DNA of 64,000 bases from Leucobacter sp. 7(1) (GTDB lineage: Bacteria > Actinomycetota > Actinomycetes > Actinomycetales > Microbacteriaceae). The notes beneath the pieces are model-generated. The model was not told the DNA's origin. It saw only the letters and a program-made list of their open reading frames with translations, and did not search any database. Positions 15,364 to 24,795 of this stretch are shown in pieces. The stretch's first letter is position 1, and each line of letters begins with the position of its first letter. The DNA is taken from assembly GCF_900163635.1 (NCBI RefSeq), contig NZ_FUID01000022.1, positions 18,185 through 82,184 of the forward strand. Direction: 5' to 3'. The position numbers and the translations under genes were made by a program.

Positions 15364-17970
15364 CTACGCTGTGAACGGCCCGACGCGCTGCACGCGCACC
15401 GCGGGTTCGCCATCCGCCTCGGATTCGGCAAGGTCGATGACGCCCTCGATTGCCCAGTCCCGATCGCCCGCTGGGTCAAGCAGTACCTGTCGGAACCGCC
15501 ACACGCCCTCGGCTCGGGCTTCCGGCCCTCGGTCCAGCTCAAGCAGCGCTGAGGCACGGGCGTCCGCGTCCGTCCGGATCTCGTCGTACTCGGTGAAGTA
15601 TCCCGCGAGCGCGTCGCGCCAACGCTGCTCACCAAAGCTGTGCGGACCGTCAAGCTCGGCGAGCTCGGCATACCGTTCAAACGCGGCAGCCTGTACGCGG
15701 CGGAACAGCGCGTTGCGAAGCATCACCCCAAAGGCGCGCTCGTTAGCAAGCACGGACCGGGCCGGCGGGGCGAGGTCAATGGCCCCGGTACCCGCTGCCT
15801 GGCTCGCGTGCGCCGCGACGGCCTCCGGATTCGCGAGTTCCTCCCACTCGTCGATCAAGCTTGAATCGACCTGGCGCACGAGCTCGCCAAGCCACTCAAT
15901 GAGCTCCTCGAGTTCTGGACTCTTTGCCTGTTCAGGCACGGTGCGCTCGATGGCACGGAACGCATCACTGAGGTAGCGCAGCACGCCGCCCTCTGCACGG
16001 CCGAGCTGGTAGAACGAGACGAGATCGCGGAAGCCGAAGGCTCGCTCGATCATGTCGCGCACGATCGACTTGGGTTTGAGCTCGTAGTCCCGCGCCCAGG
16101 GTACTTCCTTGACGTACTCACCGAATGCCTCGTCGAGAAGTTCTTTGAGTGGTTGCGGGTGGGTAACGGCTTCAAGGAGCTCCATCCGCTCCTCATACTC
16201 AATACCCTCCGCCTTCATCGCGGCGACCGCCTCGCCGCGGGCCTTATGCTCTTGCGCCCGCACGATCGCGCGCGGATCCTCAAGTGTCGCCTCGATGATG
16301 GAGATCACATCGAGCGCATAGCTCTCGGATTCCGGGTCCAGCAGCTCGATCGCTGCGAGGGCGAACGGCGAGAGCGGCTGATTCAGTGCGAAGTTCGCCT
16401 GCAGTTCGACAGTGAGCCGGAGTAGGCGCTGACCGCGCGCATCTTCGTGTACCTCGACGATGCCGCCGTTGCGCAGCGTGCGATACATCGCGAGCGCGGT
16501 GCGGGCGTGCGCAAACTGCCGGGCCCGCGGCTCGTGGCTGTCAAAGATCAGCATCTGCATCGTGTTGAGGGCTTCACCCTCCCATTCCTCGCCGCGGCCG
16601 ATCACACCGAGGACCATCGAGTGCGTCACTCGCATGCGGCTCACGAGCGGTTCTGGCTGGGAAACAATGAGTTTCTCGAGCGTCTGCTCACTCCACGCGA
16701 CAAAACCCTGCGGCGCGGACTTCTTCTTGACAGGCTTCGCTTTCTTGCCGCCCTTGCCGTCGGCGGCCTTCGCAGCCGCCTTGGCAACAGCCTTCGCGTT
16801 CTCGATCTCGTGTTCCGGGGCGAGCGCCACGACATCGCCCTCGGTGTCGTACCCAGCGCGACCCGCACGACCCGCGATCTGGTGGAACTCGCGTGCGGAG
16901 AGCCGGCGCATTTTCTCGCCGTCGAACTTGGTCAGTGCGGTAATCACGACGGTGCGGATGGGCACATTGATGCCGACGCCGAGCGTGTCAGTGCCGCAGA
17001 TAACCCTGAGCAGGCCGCGCTGTGCGAGCTGCTCGACGAGCCGGCGGTAGCGCGGCAGCATGCCCGCGTGATGCACTCCGATGCCCGAGCGCACGAGCCG
17101 CGACAGTGTCGCGCCGAAGCCTGTAGCAAAGCGGAAGTCCCCGATCGCCGCCGCAATCTCGTCGCGGCCCGCACGATCAACGATCTTGATGGACGCGAGG
17201 GCCTGCGCCTGTTCCACTGCGTGGGACTGGTTGAAGTGGACGAGATAGGCGGGGGTTTCGCGATCCGCGATGAGCTGCTCCACGACTTCGTGGGCGGGCG
17301 CGACCTCGTAGCGGAAGCTCAGTGGCACGGGCCGCTCGACGCCGGTGACAAGCGCGGTATCGCGTCCGGTCGCCTCGCTGAGGTCCGCGGCGAGCTCGGT
17401 CACATCACCGAGGGTTGCGGACATGAGCAGGAACTGCGCGTCCTGCATGAGCAGCAGCGGCACCTGCCATGCCCAGCCGCGATCGGCGTCTGCGTAGTAG
17501 TGGAACTCATCCATGACGACCTGGGTGATCCCACCGGCCTCGGCGTTGTCCACGTTCTTGTCGCGGATGGCGAGGTTCGCGAGGATTTCAGCGGTGCAGC
17601 ACAGGATCGGCGCGTCAGGGTTGATCGAGGTATCCCCCGTGATCATGCCGACTCGTTCCGCCCCGAACACACCCACCAGATCGAAGAACTTCTCGCTCAC
17701 GAGTGCCTTGATCGGGGCCGTGTATACCGTGCGCCTGCCTTCCACCAGGGCGATGAAGTGCGCGCCCATCGCGACAAGCGACTTTCCCGTACCTGTGGGA
17801 GTGGCGAGGATCACGTTGCTGCCAAGAGTGATCCCGAGCACCGCTTCCTCCTGAGCCGGGTACAGCCGCAGGCCGCGATCCTCCGACGCCCACTCCTCGA
17901 ACGCGGCGAACGCTTCGTCGGCGCCGCCGCCGTTCTCGTGTGCGGCGGCGAGCGCCTGCTCCAGGCTCAT
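15364..17970 (-). CDS. Ski2-like DEAD/DEAH-box helicase with DUF3516 C-terminus
   Basis: This 868-residue superfamily 2 helicase has motif [15 protein letters not shown] (about 55-68), motif II MDEFHYY, motif III MSATLGD, and motif [14 protein letters not shown] (about 385). A Lys/Ala-rich insert near residues 415-440 is followed by a C-terminal half matching the actinobacterial DUF3516 domain. The DEFH variant of motif II and the GRAGRAG motif place it with Ski2/Mtr4-like RNA helicases. Its start overlaps the stop of the upstream DUF2130 gene by four bases (ATGA), which implies coupled expression. The likely role is RNA or RNA-DNA remodelling; the actual substrate is unknown. Confidence 0.9.
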   Translation of the reverse strand: MSLEQALAAAHENGGGADEAFAAFEEWASEDRGLRLYPAQEEAVLGITLGSNVILATPTGTGKSLVAMGAHFIALVEGRRTVYTAPIKALVSEKFFDLVGVFGAERVGMITGDTSINPDAPILCCTAEILANLAIRDKNVDNAEAGGITQVVMDEFHYYADADRGWAWQVPLLLMQDAQFLLMSATLGDVTELAADLSEATGRDTALVTGVERPVPLSFRYEVAPAHEVVEQLIADRETPAYLVHFNQSHAVEQAQALASIKIVDRAGRDEIAAAIGDFRFATGFGATLSRLVRSGIGVHHAGMLPRYRRLVEQLAQRGLLRVICGTDTLGVGINVPIRTVVITALTKFDGEKMRRLSAREFHQIAGRAGRAGYDTEGDVVALAPEHEIENAKAVAKAAAKAADGKGGKKAKPVKKKSAPQGFVAWSEQTLEKLIVSQPEPLVSRMRVTHSMVLGVIGRGEEWEGEALNTMQMLIFDSHEPRARQFAHARTALAMYRTLRNGGIVEVHEDARGQRLLRLTVELQANFALNQPLSPFALAAIELLDPESESYALDVISIIEATLEDPRAIVRAQEHKARGEAVAAMKAEGIEYEERMELLEAVTHPQPLKELLDEAFGEYVKEVPWARDYELKPKSIVRDMIERAFGFRDLVSFYQLGRAEGGVLRYLSDAFRAIERTVPEQAKSPELEELIEWLGELVRQVDSSLIDEWEELANPEAVAAHASQAAGTGAIDLAPPARSVLANERAFGVMLRNALFRRVQAAAFERYAELAELDGPHSFGEQRWRDALAGYFTEYDEIRTDADARASALLELDRGPEARAEGVWRFRQVLLDPAGDRDWAIEGVIDLAESEADGEPAVRVQRVGPFTA

Positions 17971-19400
17971 GTGTTCGGTGTCTCCTTCTCGTGCGGCGGC
18001 TCAGCGACCGCGGTGCGCTCCAGCTCCGCGAAGCGTTCCTGCATCGTTGCGTTGTTTCGGGTCAACTTCTTCACCGTCACTCCCTGCGCCTTATCGTTTG
18101 CGAGGCGCAGGTTGTTTTCGGATTTGAGGAGCTGTTCCCGCACTTTCTCCATTTCGCGGATCGAGGTGTCAATCCGCTTGATCGCTTCCTTGAACTGGGT
18201 CGAGGCGAGTTCGTAGTTGCGTCCGAAGGCGCTCTTGAACGCGTCAAGCTCGTCCTCGAAGTTCGTGATGTCGATGTTCTGCGACTTCACGAGTTCGAGC
18301 TCGGCCTTGACCTTCATCGCGTTCATAGCTGCATTCCGCAACAGGGTAATGAGCGGAATGAAGAACTGTGGCCGAACCACGTACATCTTCGGGAAGCGAT
18401 GCGATACGTCCACAATACCGCCGTTGTAGAGTTCACTCTCCGGCTCGAGCAGTGACACGAGCACCGCGTACTCGCAGCCTTTCTCCCGGCGATCCTTGTC
18501 GAGTTCCTTCAGGAAGTCCTCGTTCTTTTGTTTCGTCGCGGTCCCGTCCGCCTCATTTTTCATGTCGAACATGATGGACACGATCTCGATTCCGGCGAGG
18601 TCGAAGTCTCGGAAGATGAAGTCGCCCTTGCTCCCGGTACGCACGTCGTTGTCTTTTTCAAAATACGCGTTGGGGAATGCCGTGGCCCGGATCTGGTTGA
18701 AGGTGTTCTCGCAGTGTTGCTCGAGCGTCTCCCCGATCATCTTCGTGGAGAGGCGGGCCTTCATATCCCGCAGGCGCTCGATCGCATCATCGCGATCCTT
18801 GATTTGCACCTCGTAGCGCTCTTTCAGCGAGCGCTCCGCGAGCTGCTTCTCGAGTTCAGCGCGCTCGAGGTCGTTTTTGTAGCGATCGCGTTCCTGCTGA
18901 ACTTCACCGACAGCTTCTGTGACCTCGAGTTTGCGCGTGGTCTCGGCGGCAGCGAGTTGCGCGCGGAGTTCCTGCGCCGTGGCTTCCTGCGCAGCCGCAG
19001 CCTCCTGCATTTCACGGGTGAGCTTCGCCTCGGCGAGCTCCACCGCGGCGGCTGTGTCTTTGCGGGCCTGCTCCAGCTGGCCCGCAAGCGCGTCGCGCTC
19101 CTTCTCCACTCCCCCGAGCGCCTCCGAGACGGCGAGCCGCTGCGCTATCTCTCCCGCGGCGACCTCGGCGCTGAGCCGCTGGATCTCACGATCCTTTTCC
19201 GCGGCTGCCCGCTCGAGTGTCGTCGCGGCGGTCGCCTCCGCCAACCGCAGTGCCGCCTGTTTCTCGTGTTCGGCGAGTTCCAGACGCTCGTGCAGTTGCG
19301 CCTCGAAATCGCTGTCTCGGACCTGCTTCAGGATGTCGGCGTACCCCGCTTCGTCGACGGTGAACGCCTTTCCGCAGTGCGGACACTTGATCTCGTGCAT
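17967..19400 (-). CDS. DUF2130 protein: coiled coil plus predicted nuclease domain
   Basis: This 477-residue protein begins [17 protein letters not shown], a half zinc-ribbon-like element typical of DUF2130 proteins. A long charged coiled coil follows (about 30-225, rich in A, E, K, Q, R). The conserved DUF2130 domain then contains GSKGDFIF and IMFDMKNE, which fit the D...(D/E)xK core of restriction-endonuclease-like nucleases. The RmuC-like architecture suggests a DNA-acting structural nuclease. The frame extends upstream to 19463 but lacks family similarity there, so I start at the ATG at 19400, which has GAAGGAG upstream. It overlaps the helicase start by four bases. Function is unestablished. 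Confidence 0.85.
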   Translation of the reverse strand: MHEIKCPHCGKAFTVDEAGYADILKQVRDSDFEAQLHERLELAEHEKQAALRLAEATAATTLERAAAEKDREIQRLSAEVAAGEIAQRLAVSEALGGVEKERDALAGQLEQARKDTAAAVELAEAKLTREMQEAAAAQEATAQELRAQLAAAETTRKLEVTEAVGEVQQERDRYKNDLERAELEKQLAERSLKERYEVQIKDRDDAIERLRDMKARLSTKMIGETLEQHCENTFNQIRATAFPNAYFEKDNDVRTGSKGDFIFRDFDLAGIEIVSIMFDMKNEADGTATKQKNEDFLKELDKDRREKGCEYAVLVSLLEPESELYNGGIVDVSHRFPKMYVVRPQFFIPLITLLRNAAMNAMKVKAELELVKSQNIDITNFEDELDAFKSAFGRNYELASTQFKEAIKRIDTSIREMEKVREQLLKSENNLRLANDKAQGVTVKKLTRNNATMQERFAELERTAVAEPPHEKETPNT

Positions 19401-19476
19401 GCGTGACTCCTTCTGAGCGATCGGTGAGGGTCCCGTAAGTACCCTGGCATACACCGCCGACATTGGGCCACGCAGC

Positions 19477-20481
19477 TCACGCGCGCCCCGGCACCACCCA
19501 CCGGAACCGCCGCACTGCGAGCGCAGCGATCCCAGCGGTCACCGCTAGTAGCATGCCCCAGAGCACCGGGACTGGCAGGAACGGTGTCGTGCCAATGAGG
19601 TCCGCGTTTGCCGCCTCCACGAACCACGTTGTGGGAAGGGCACGTACCACCCACTGCCAGCCGGGACTCATTCCCGGGATGAACGTCGCGGTCAGCAGCA
19701 GCCCGTACGCGATCATGATCACAAGCGGCATCACATTCTCCAGAGATTCCGGGCTGGCGCTCCGTGCGGCGAAGAGCGCGGCGAGCGCTGTCGCGCACAG
19801 GATCACGATGAGCGCTGTGACAATGAGCCTGATCGTCGGTACCCCGAGCGGCGAGCCGAGGACCACCGAGGTACCGACGACCACGAGCCCCATCGCGACG
19901 CACAGCGCAACGCGCACCGGCATAAACGCGGCGAGCGCCACCCCGGGACTGAGCGGGACTGTGCGCAAAAGTCGGAGCGTGCCCTGGCTGCGGAGCCGCA
20001 CGAAGGGCACGGATCCGCCAATGAGCAGCACGGACAAGATTCCTACGAGGAGCACCGCGCTCAGGTTACTTCGGAGGAGTTCGGGAACGATGTTGCCCTC
20101 CGCGTCGAGCGCGGTGATCTGCCCGAGCGGGATTCCCATGTGTTCCAGGGCTCGCGCGGTACCGCTCCAGGACACACTCGGCGTGGTCAGGAGCTGCAGC
20201 ACGGCGCTACCCTCACTCAGGTGCACCTCCAGTGTGGCCGACTCGCCGGCTGGGACCACCGCTACTCCCGCGCGCCCCAGCACCGCCGCAGCCTCGGCTC
20301 GATCTGCGGACGCACCAGTCACGGTCACCACCGCGGGAGCGCTGCCGCCACTCACCATAAATTGCGCCGCCGCATAGGCAAGAAACATCATCACGAACCA
20401 GGTGCACATCAGCATGATCTGGCGGCGATCCCGCAGCAGTGCGAGCGCGTAGGCGCGACTCAGTGCTCTGAACGCGGTCAT
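19477..20481 (-). CDS. ABC-2 type transporter permease
   Basis: This 334-residue protein has one N-terminal membrane segment (about 23-43), an extracytoplasmic domain of about 100 residues (to about 150), and then five more hydrophobic segments ending FRWVVPGRA. The topology and the sequence [11 protein letters not shown] near the cytoplasmic coupling region fit ABC-2 exporter permeases. Its ATG overlaps the stop of the ATPase gene by one base. With that ATPase it would form a homodimeric exporter of a drug, lipid or peptide. The substrate is unknown. Confidence 0.88.
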   Translation of the reverse strand: MTAFRALSRAYALALLRDRRQIMLMCTWFVMMFLAYAAAQFMVSGGSAPAVVTVTGASADRAEAAAVLGRAGVAVVPAGESATLEVHLSEGSAVLQLLTTPSVSWSGTARALEHMGIPLGQITALDAEGNIVPELLRSNLSAVLLVGILSVLLIGGSVPFVRLRSQGTLRLLRTVPLSPGVALAAFMPVRVALCVAMGLVVVGTSVVLGSPLGVPTIRLIVTALIVILCATALAALFAARSASPESLENVMPLVIMIAYGLLLTATFIPGMSPGWQWVVRALPTTWFVEAANADLIGTTPFLPVPVLWGMLLAVTAGIAALAVRRFRWVVPGRA

Positions 20482-21449
20482 CAGTGGCCTCCGTGCTGGC
20501 GATCGGGAACCTGGGCGGGATCCGCGACGGGATCGGCGGCAGGAGCTGCGGCGATGCTCAGGAAGTAGTCTTCGAGGGTGCCGCGATGCACGTCGATCTC
20601 CCGCGGCATCAACCCGGGGATGAACGTGATCCGGCGCACGACGGCGTCTGGATCCGCGGTGACCACGGTGACGCGGAGCCCACGCGGGACTGCCGTGTGA
20701 TGCACCTCGCCCAACGGTGCGAGCTGTCCCAGAAGGTCAAGATCAATCCCCCGCTCGATCGTGAACCCCACCCGGCTCTCGGCCGCGCGGCTTCGTGCGA
20801 GCTCATCAGGGGCACCCTGCGCCACGAGCCGTCCCGCCACGAGGATGCCCACGCGATCGCAGAGCGTTTCGGCCTCGTCCATGTGGTGTGTTGTCAGCAG
20901 GACCGTGCGGCCCGTGTTTCTGAGACCCCTCACGATCTCGGCGACCGCGCGCCTGGCTGCCGGATCGAGACCTGCCGAGGGTTCGTCGAGCACGAGGATC
21001 TCGGGGTCCCCGATGAGCGCTATTGCGAGCAAGAGTCGGCGCTCCTCACCGCCCGAGAGCGCGTGTACCCGGCGATCGCGGCACTCGTCGAGGCCGGTGC
21101 GCGAGATCACCCGGTCCGGGTCGAGCGGGGTGGCGTGGAAGGCGGCAAAGAGCCGGACAGTCTCAGCGACGGTGAGGTGCTCGAACAGGCTCGCCGACTG
21201 CGGTTGCACCGCGAGGCGAGGCGTCACCGCGTTCCGCTCGCGCACCGGGTCGTGGCCCAGCACCCGAACCATTCCGAGATCCGGCGTTCGCAGCCCCGCG
21301 ATGCAGTCGATCGTTGTCGATTTTCCCGCCCCGTTGGGGCCGAGCAGGCCAAACACCTGCCCCGGGGCCACGTCGAAACTCAGCTGGGTGAGCGCTTCCT
21401 TCGCCGCGAAGCGCACGGAGAGCTTGTGTACGGTGAGTGCGGACTGCAT
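20481..21449 (-). CDS. ABC transporter ATP-binding protein (drug-exporter type)
   Basis: This 322-residue protein has Walker A GPNGAGKSTT, Q-loop AVQPQSASLFEHLT, the signature LSGGEERRLLLAIAL, Walker B EILVLDEPSAGLDP and a switch histidine in LLTTHHMDEAE. A C-terminal domain of about 90 residues is typical of DrrA/CcmA-like exporters. The frame extends upstream to 21683, but similarity begins at MQSALTVHKLS, so I use the ATG at 21449 with GGAGG just ahead. It follows the XRE gene by 46 bases and overlaps the permease gene by one base, consistent with an efflux pair under XRE control. Confidence 0.92.
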   Translation of the reverse strand: MQSALTVHKLSVRFAAKEALTQLSFDVAPGQVFGLLGPNGAGKSTTIDCIAGLRTPDLGMVRVLGHDPVRERNAVTPRLAVQPQSASLFEHLTVAETVRLFAAFHATPLDPDRVISRTGLDECRDRRVHALSGGEERRLLLAIALIGDPEILVLDEPSAGLDPAARRAVAEIVRGLRNTGRTVLLTTHHMDEAETLCDRVGILVAGRLVAQGAPDELARSRAAESRVGFTIERGIDLDLLGQLAPLGEVHHTAVPRGLRVTVVTADPDAVVRRITFIPGLMPREIDVHRGTLEDYFLSIAAAPAADPVADPAQVPDRQHGGH

Positions 21450-21495
21450 GGGGACCTCCGGTGTTGTGCGAGGTGGCACCGTTCGGGCGCATTCC

Positions 21496-21708
21496 TCAGC
21501 GAGCAGATTCCTCCGGCAGTTCGGGATCGAACATCGCGTCGATGGGCTGCGCAAACAGGGCCGACAGCTTGAAAGCGAGCGGGAGCGACGGATCGTACTT
21601 GCCGGTTTCGAGTGCATTGACGGTCTGCCGAGAGACGCCAAGCCGCTCGGCGAGCGCGCCCTGGGTGAGGCCGCGCTCCTCACGCAGGGTGCGGATCGAG
21701 TTCTTCAC
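21496..21708 (-). CDS. small XRE-family transcriptional regulator
   Basis: This 70-residue protein is a single Cro/CI helix-turn-helix: IRTLREERGLTQGALAERLGV followed by the recognition helix SRQTVNALETGKYDP, then a short helix LAFKLSALFAQPIDAMF. The LTQ..LA..L..SRQTVNA.E.GKY pattern is that of the small YozG-like regulators that sit next to small membrane proteins and ABC exporters. It starts at a GTG eight bases beyond the stop of the membrane-protein gene, so the two form one unit. The promoter of that unit carries an inverted repeat over the -35 box, which suggests autoregulation. Confidence 0.92.
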   Translation of the reverse strand: MKNSIRTLREERGLTQGALAERLGVSRQTVNALETGKYDPSLPLAFKLSALFAQPIDAMFDPELPEESAR

Positions 21709-21716
21709 GCTGGGGC

Positions 21717-22127
21717 CTAGCGGCGGGCCGTAGCCACCGCGGCCACAACCCAGCCCATCATTCCGGCGACAAAGATGATCCAGCTGGGCAAGGGCACAGT
21801 GAGGACGAAGTCGAGGAACCCCACCACTACAGCCGTCAGCATCGCGACCGCAAAGCCCCAGCTCAGTGCCGTGGTCAACGTGCGCGTCTGGTACTCGTCG
21901 AGACCCCGGATGAACTGGAGGACTGCGGCAAAGGCAAAGCCGACGGGAACGATTGGCGCGAGCAAGATCAGGATCCGCCAGGGTGACTCGGCCGCTTCCT
22001 GGGCCGGCATCGCGACAAACAGGACCACAAGGTAGGCCAGCATGCTGATCCCAAAGCCCCAGAAGTAGCGCCGGAGGTTGCGACGTTCGCTGGGACCGAG
22101 CTTTGTGCTGTCAAGTTCACTTGTCAT
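21717..22127 (-). CDS. four-helix membrane protein paired with an XRE regulator
   Basis: This 136-residue protein has a short charged N-terminus and four hydrophobic segments (about 23-42, 52-72, 83-106, 110-130). It has a conserved-looking loop FIRGLDEYQTRTLTTAL between helices 2 and 3. Small four-helix proteins of this type often precede XRE regulators, as here. I place the start at the ATG at 22127 because a full promoter (TTGACA, 18 bases, CACACT) and GGAGG lie directly upstream; the longer open frame to 22433 would include that promoter. Its role is not known, possibly a sensor for the regulator. Confidence 0.85.
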   Translation of the reverse strand: MTSELDSTKLGPSERRNLRRYFWGFGISMLAYLVVLFVAMPAQEAAESPWRILILLAPIVPVGFAFAAVLQFIRGLDEYQTRTLTTALSWGFAVAMLTAVVVGFLDFVLTVPLPSWIIFVAGMMGWVVAAVATARR

Positions 22128-22133
22128 GCCTCC

Positions 22134-22175
22134 AGTGTGCCGGATCACACAACTGCTTGTCAAGCGACCTTGACA
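22134..22175 (-). promoter_or_regulatory. promoter of the membrane protein-XRE-ABC unit with operator over the -35
   Basis: On the minus strand TTGACA (22163-22158), an 18-base spacer and CACACT (22139-22134) form a near-consensus promoter six bases ahead of the ATG at 22127. A perfect inverted repeat TGTCAAG-CGAC-CTTGACA (22158-22175) contains the -35 box. This is a likely operator for the XRE regulator of the unit. Confidence 0.75.
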
Positions 22176-22365
22176 GAGTGTGTGCTGCACCGAGTTCCAG
22201 CCCTGCGTGCCGGGCCCTGCACCCGCCCCGCACACACGATGCCCACCCGAAACCCCGTCGAGAACTCGATCACGCACCTCATCCCAGGAATGCGCGAGCA
22301 TTCTTGCGGTCTCGACGCACCCGGGCGACGCGAGCCGGGCACAGCTGCGTCCCGCCCCGCGCCGG

Positions 22366-22371
22366 TACACT
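22366..22371 (+). promoter_or_regulatory. candidate -10 box (TACACT) of a leaderless ene-reductase transcript
   Basis: TACACT is followed by six bases and the ATG at 22378, with no ribosome-binding site. Confidence 0.6.
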
Positions 22372-22377
22372 GGCCAC

Positions 22378-23460
22378 ATGGCGAATCCCCTGCTCTTCCG
22401 CCCGATCACACTGCGCGACGTCGAGGTCCGCAATCGCCTCTGGGTCTCCCCGATGTGTCAGTACTCGGTGACCGCGCTCGACGGCGTACCCCGTGACTGG
22501 CACCTGCAACACCTCGGAGCACTGGCGCGCGGCGGCGCCGGCCTCGTCATGGTCGAGGCCACAGCGGTCGTGCCCGAGGGCCGGATTTCGCCGCGCGACC
22601 TGGGCCTCTGGGAGGACGCCCAGGTCCCCTCGTTCGCACGGCTCGCCGAGATCGTGCACGCGCACGGTGCCCGGATTGGCGTCCAGCTGGCCCACGCAGG
22701 GCGCAAAGCCTCGACCTACCCATGGCTCCCCGACTTTACGGGCGGCACCCAGCCCGAGGCCGAAGGAGGCTGGCCCACCGTCGGCCCATCCGCCGTTGCT
22801 TTTGGGGAACTCGCGGCCCCGCGCGCCCTCGAAACCACGGAACTCGCCGGAATCGTGGCCGCCTTCGTTGCGTCCGCGAATCGGGCCGTAGCGGCCGGGT
22901 TCGACGTGCTCGAACTGCACGCCGCACACGGCTACCTATTCCATTCGTTCCTCTCGCCCTTCTCGAACCAGCGCGACGACGCCTATGGCGGCGACCTCGC
23001 GGGTCGCGCCCGGCTGCTCCGCGAGACCACACGTGCGGTCCGCGCGGCGCACCCCGCGGTTCCGCTCGTGGTACGTATCTCAGCAACCGAGTGGGTCGAG
23101 GGCGGCTTCGACCTAACGGAGGCGCGTCAGCTTGTCGCGTGGCTGGCTGAGGACGGGGCCGACCTCGTCGACGCTTCGTCCGCCGCAAACATCCTCAAGG
23201 CCCCGATCCCTGTTGGTCCGGGTTATCAGGTCCCCCTCGCTGCCGCGCTCCGCGAAGGCCCCCTGCCGGTTGGCGCGGTGGGCATGATCACGACCGCCGC
23301 ACAAGCCGAGACGATCCTCGCGACAGGGCAAGCCGACATCGTTTCGATCGGCCGGCCACTCCTCGCCGACCCGCACCTTCCCCTGCGCTGGGCTCGCGAA
23401 CTTCGCGCCCCCGCCGCGGAATCCCTGCTCCCCCCGCAGTACCACCGCGCACAGTTCTAG
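22378..23460 (+). CDS. Old Yellow Enzyme family NADH:flavin oxidoreductase (YqjM-like)
   Basis: This 360-residue FMN enzyme reduces activated C=C bonds with NAD(P)H. The N-terminal LRDVEVRNRLWVSPMCQYS includes C27, the redox-sensing cysteine of the YqjM (thermophilic-like) class. Further marks are the QLAHAGRKAS histidine, ELHAAHGYLFHSFLSP and the FMN phosphate-binding VGMITTAAQAETIL...VSIGRPLLADP. The length matches YqjM. The frame continues upstream to 22180 without similarity, and a -10 box six bases before 22378 supports the chosen start. It stands apart from its neighbours. The physiological substrate is unknown; xenobiotic or oxylipin detoxification is usual for the class. Confidence 0.92.
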   Translation: MANPLLFRPITLRDVEVRNRLWVSPMCQYSVTALDGVPRDWHLQHLGALARGGAGLVMVEATAVVPEGRISPRDLGLWEDAQVPSFARLAEIVHAHGARIGVQLAHAGRKASTYPWLPDFTGGTQPEAEGGWPTVGPSAVAFGELAAPRALETTELAGIVAAFVASANRAVAAGFDVLELHAAHGYLFHSFLSPFSNQRDDAYGGDLAGRARLLRETTRAVRAAHPAVPLVVRISATEWVEGGFDLTEARQLVAWLAEDGADLVDASSAANILKAPIPVGPGYQVPLAAALREGPLPVGAVGMITTAAQAETILATGQADIVSIGRPLLADPHLPLRWARELRAPAAESLLPPQYHRAQF

Positions 23461-23499
23461 CGACCGGCGGGGCCGGCCAGCAACGTCAGAGGTCCCCGC

Positions 23500-23505
23500 T
23501 ACACT
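23500..23505 (+). promoter_or_regulatory. candidate -10 box (TACACT) of a leaderless winged-helix gene transcript
   Basis: TACACT, then six bases, then the ATG at 23512: the same hexamer and spacing as the ene-reductase gene just upstream. Confidence 0.6.
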
Positions 23506-23511
23506 CGCCCC

Positions 23512-24783
23512 ATGACTCAGATCCTGCACTCCGCGGACGTACTCGCACTCCGCATGCGCGCCCAGTGGCTTGCACCACAGTGCGCTGGATCCGGGACCCA
23601 CACCAGCGCGGTCATGACTCCCGGATCCGGCGCAGACCGCATCGCCGCCGTGGCACAGCACATGCTCGCAACGCAGGGGCAGGACTGGCGCTCCGCGCGC
23701 TGGGCACTGGGGGTGCGTGCTCCAGGCACTACCGTCACTGACGTGCACGACGCGTTCGCCGCAGGCCAGATCGTGCAATCCTGGCCTATGCGCGGCACGT
23801 TGCACGTGGTGCACGCAGCAGACATCGGGTGGATGCAGGGCGTCACGAACCACCGGGTGCTCGCCGGCGCCCCGGCCCGGCGCAAGATGCTCGGGCTCAC
23901 GGATGCGGCACTCGAACGCCTCATTGACGTGTCACTCGCCGCGCTCCGCGGCGGGGCGACACTTGACCGAGATGCACTGTCCACCGCCTGGACGGAGGCG
24001 GGTATCGAATGGCAGACCGGCTGGCGCTACCACGTGATCTGGTGGCTCTGCCAAAACGGGCTCGCCACGTTCGGACCCGTGCGCGAGTCTGGCGAGCCGT
24101 TGCTCGTGCGCGCGGATGAATGGATCACCGCGCCGCGCACACTCACCGGCGACGAAGCGCTCGCGACCCTGGCTTCCCGCTACGCACGGGCCCGCGGGCC
24201 CGTGCGGGATCGGGACTTCGCCTGGTGGACCGGCCTCACAGTCCGTGAGGCCCGGCGCGGGCTCAGCCTCGCACGGGAAGCAGGGACCCTCGACACGGCG
24301 GTCTGCGGCGCGGCCGATGGGCCGGTGGTGTGGCTTGATCCGGCGCAGCTTGATACCGCGCAGATCGATTCGGCGCAGCTCGATCCAGCACAGCTTGAAA
24401 TCCATCCTGCCTGGCAGCTGCTCCCCGCGTTTGATGAACACCTGCTCGGATACGCGGATCGAGAGGCGCAGCTCGCGCCGGATCACTTCGCGCACATTGT
24501 CCCCGGTCGCAACGGGATGTTCCTGGCAACCGCGGTCGAGGCTGGTCGAGTGCGCGGCACCTGGAAGCGAGGCTCGCGAGTGCGCAGCGGTATCGAGGTG
24601 ACGCCGCTCCCAGGTGAACGCGTCGATGGGGCCGGCCTGACGGCCCCGCTTGCCGCCTGGCATGCGTTCCACGGCACCGAATCACTCCCGCCCACCGTGC
24701 ACGCTGCAGCTGAAACCCCGGCGCCTCAGGTCACAGCAAGCGAAACTCCGGCAAGCAGAAACCCCCGATCCACCAAGAAGTGA
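23512..24783 (+). CDS. winged helix DNA-binding protein, HTH_42/AlkZ-like family
   Basis: This 423-residue protein matches the HTH_42 family, which includes the DNA glycosylase AlkZ that unhooks interstrand crosslinks. Marks are an N-terminal LALRMRAQWLAPQ, corresponding to the family's LR..AQ.L helix, a WPMRGTLHVVHAADIGWM segment with the typical MRGTLH, and a C-terminal AFDEHLLGYADR...PGRNGMFLATAVEAGRVRGTWKR. The middle contains four 15-bp tandem repeats encoding LDPAQ-like units (about residues 275-294). The last 50 residues are Ala/Pro/Thr-rich. The start is leaderless. Whether it has glycosylase activity like AlkZ or EcAlkX is uncertain. It lies 12 bases ahead of the antiporter gene. Confidence 0.85.
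   Translation: MTQILHSADVLALRMRAQWLAPQCAGSGTHTSAVMTPGSGADRIAAVAQHMLATQGQDWRSARWALGVRAPGTTVTDVHDAFAAGQIVQSWPMRGTLHVVHAADIGWMQGVTNHRVLAGAPARRKMLGLTDAALERLIDVSLAALRGGATLDRDALSTAWTEAGIEWQTGWRYHVIWWLCQNGLATFGPVRESGEPLLVRADEWITAPRTLTGDEALATLASRYARARGPVRDRDFAWWTGLTVREARRGLSLAREAGTLDTAVCGAADGPVVWLDPAQLDTAQIDSAQLDPAQLEIHPAWQLLPAFDEHLLGYADREAQLAPDHFAHIVPGRNGMFLATAVEAGRVRGTWKRGSRVRSGIEVTPLPGERVDGAGLTAPLAAWHAFHGTESLPPTVHAAAETPAPQVTASETPASRNPRSTKK
24334..24393 (+). repeat. in-frame 15-bp tandem repeat, four units
   Basis: Four 15-bp units (24334, 24349, 24364, 24379) encode LDPAQ, LDTAQ, IDSAQ and LDPAQ inside the winged-helix protein, followed by a degenerate LE. The unit length preserves the frame. Confidence 0.92.
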
Positions 24784-24795
24784 GAACCTAGAACC

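Noticed and set aside
16447..18216. Long plus-strand open frame (589 codons) opposite the helicase and DUF2130 genes
   Set aside because: Its translation is Arg/His-rich and without domain motifs, and it is a mirror of a clear gene. Such antisense frames are expected in high-GC DNA.
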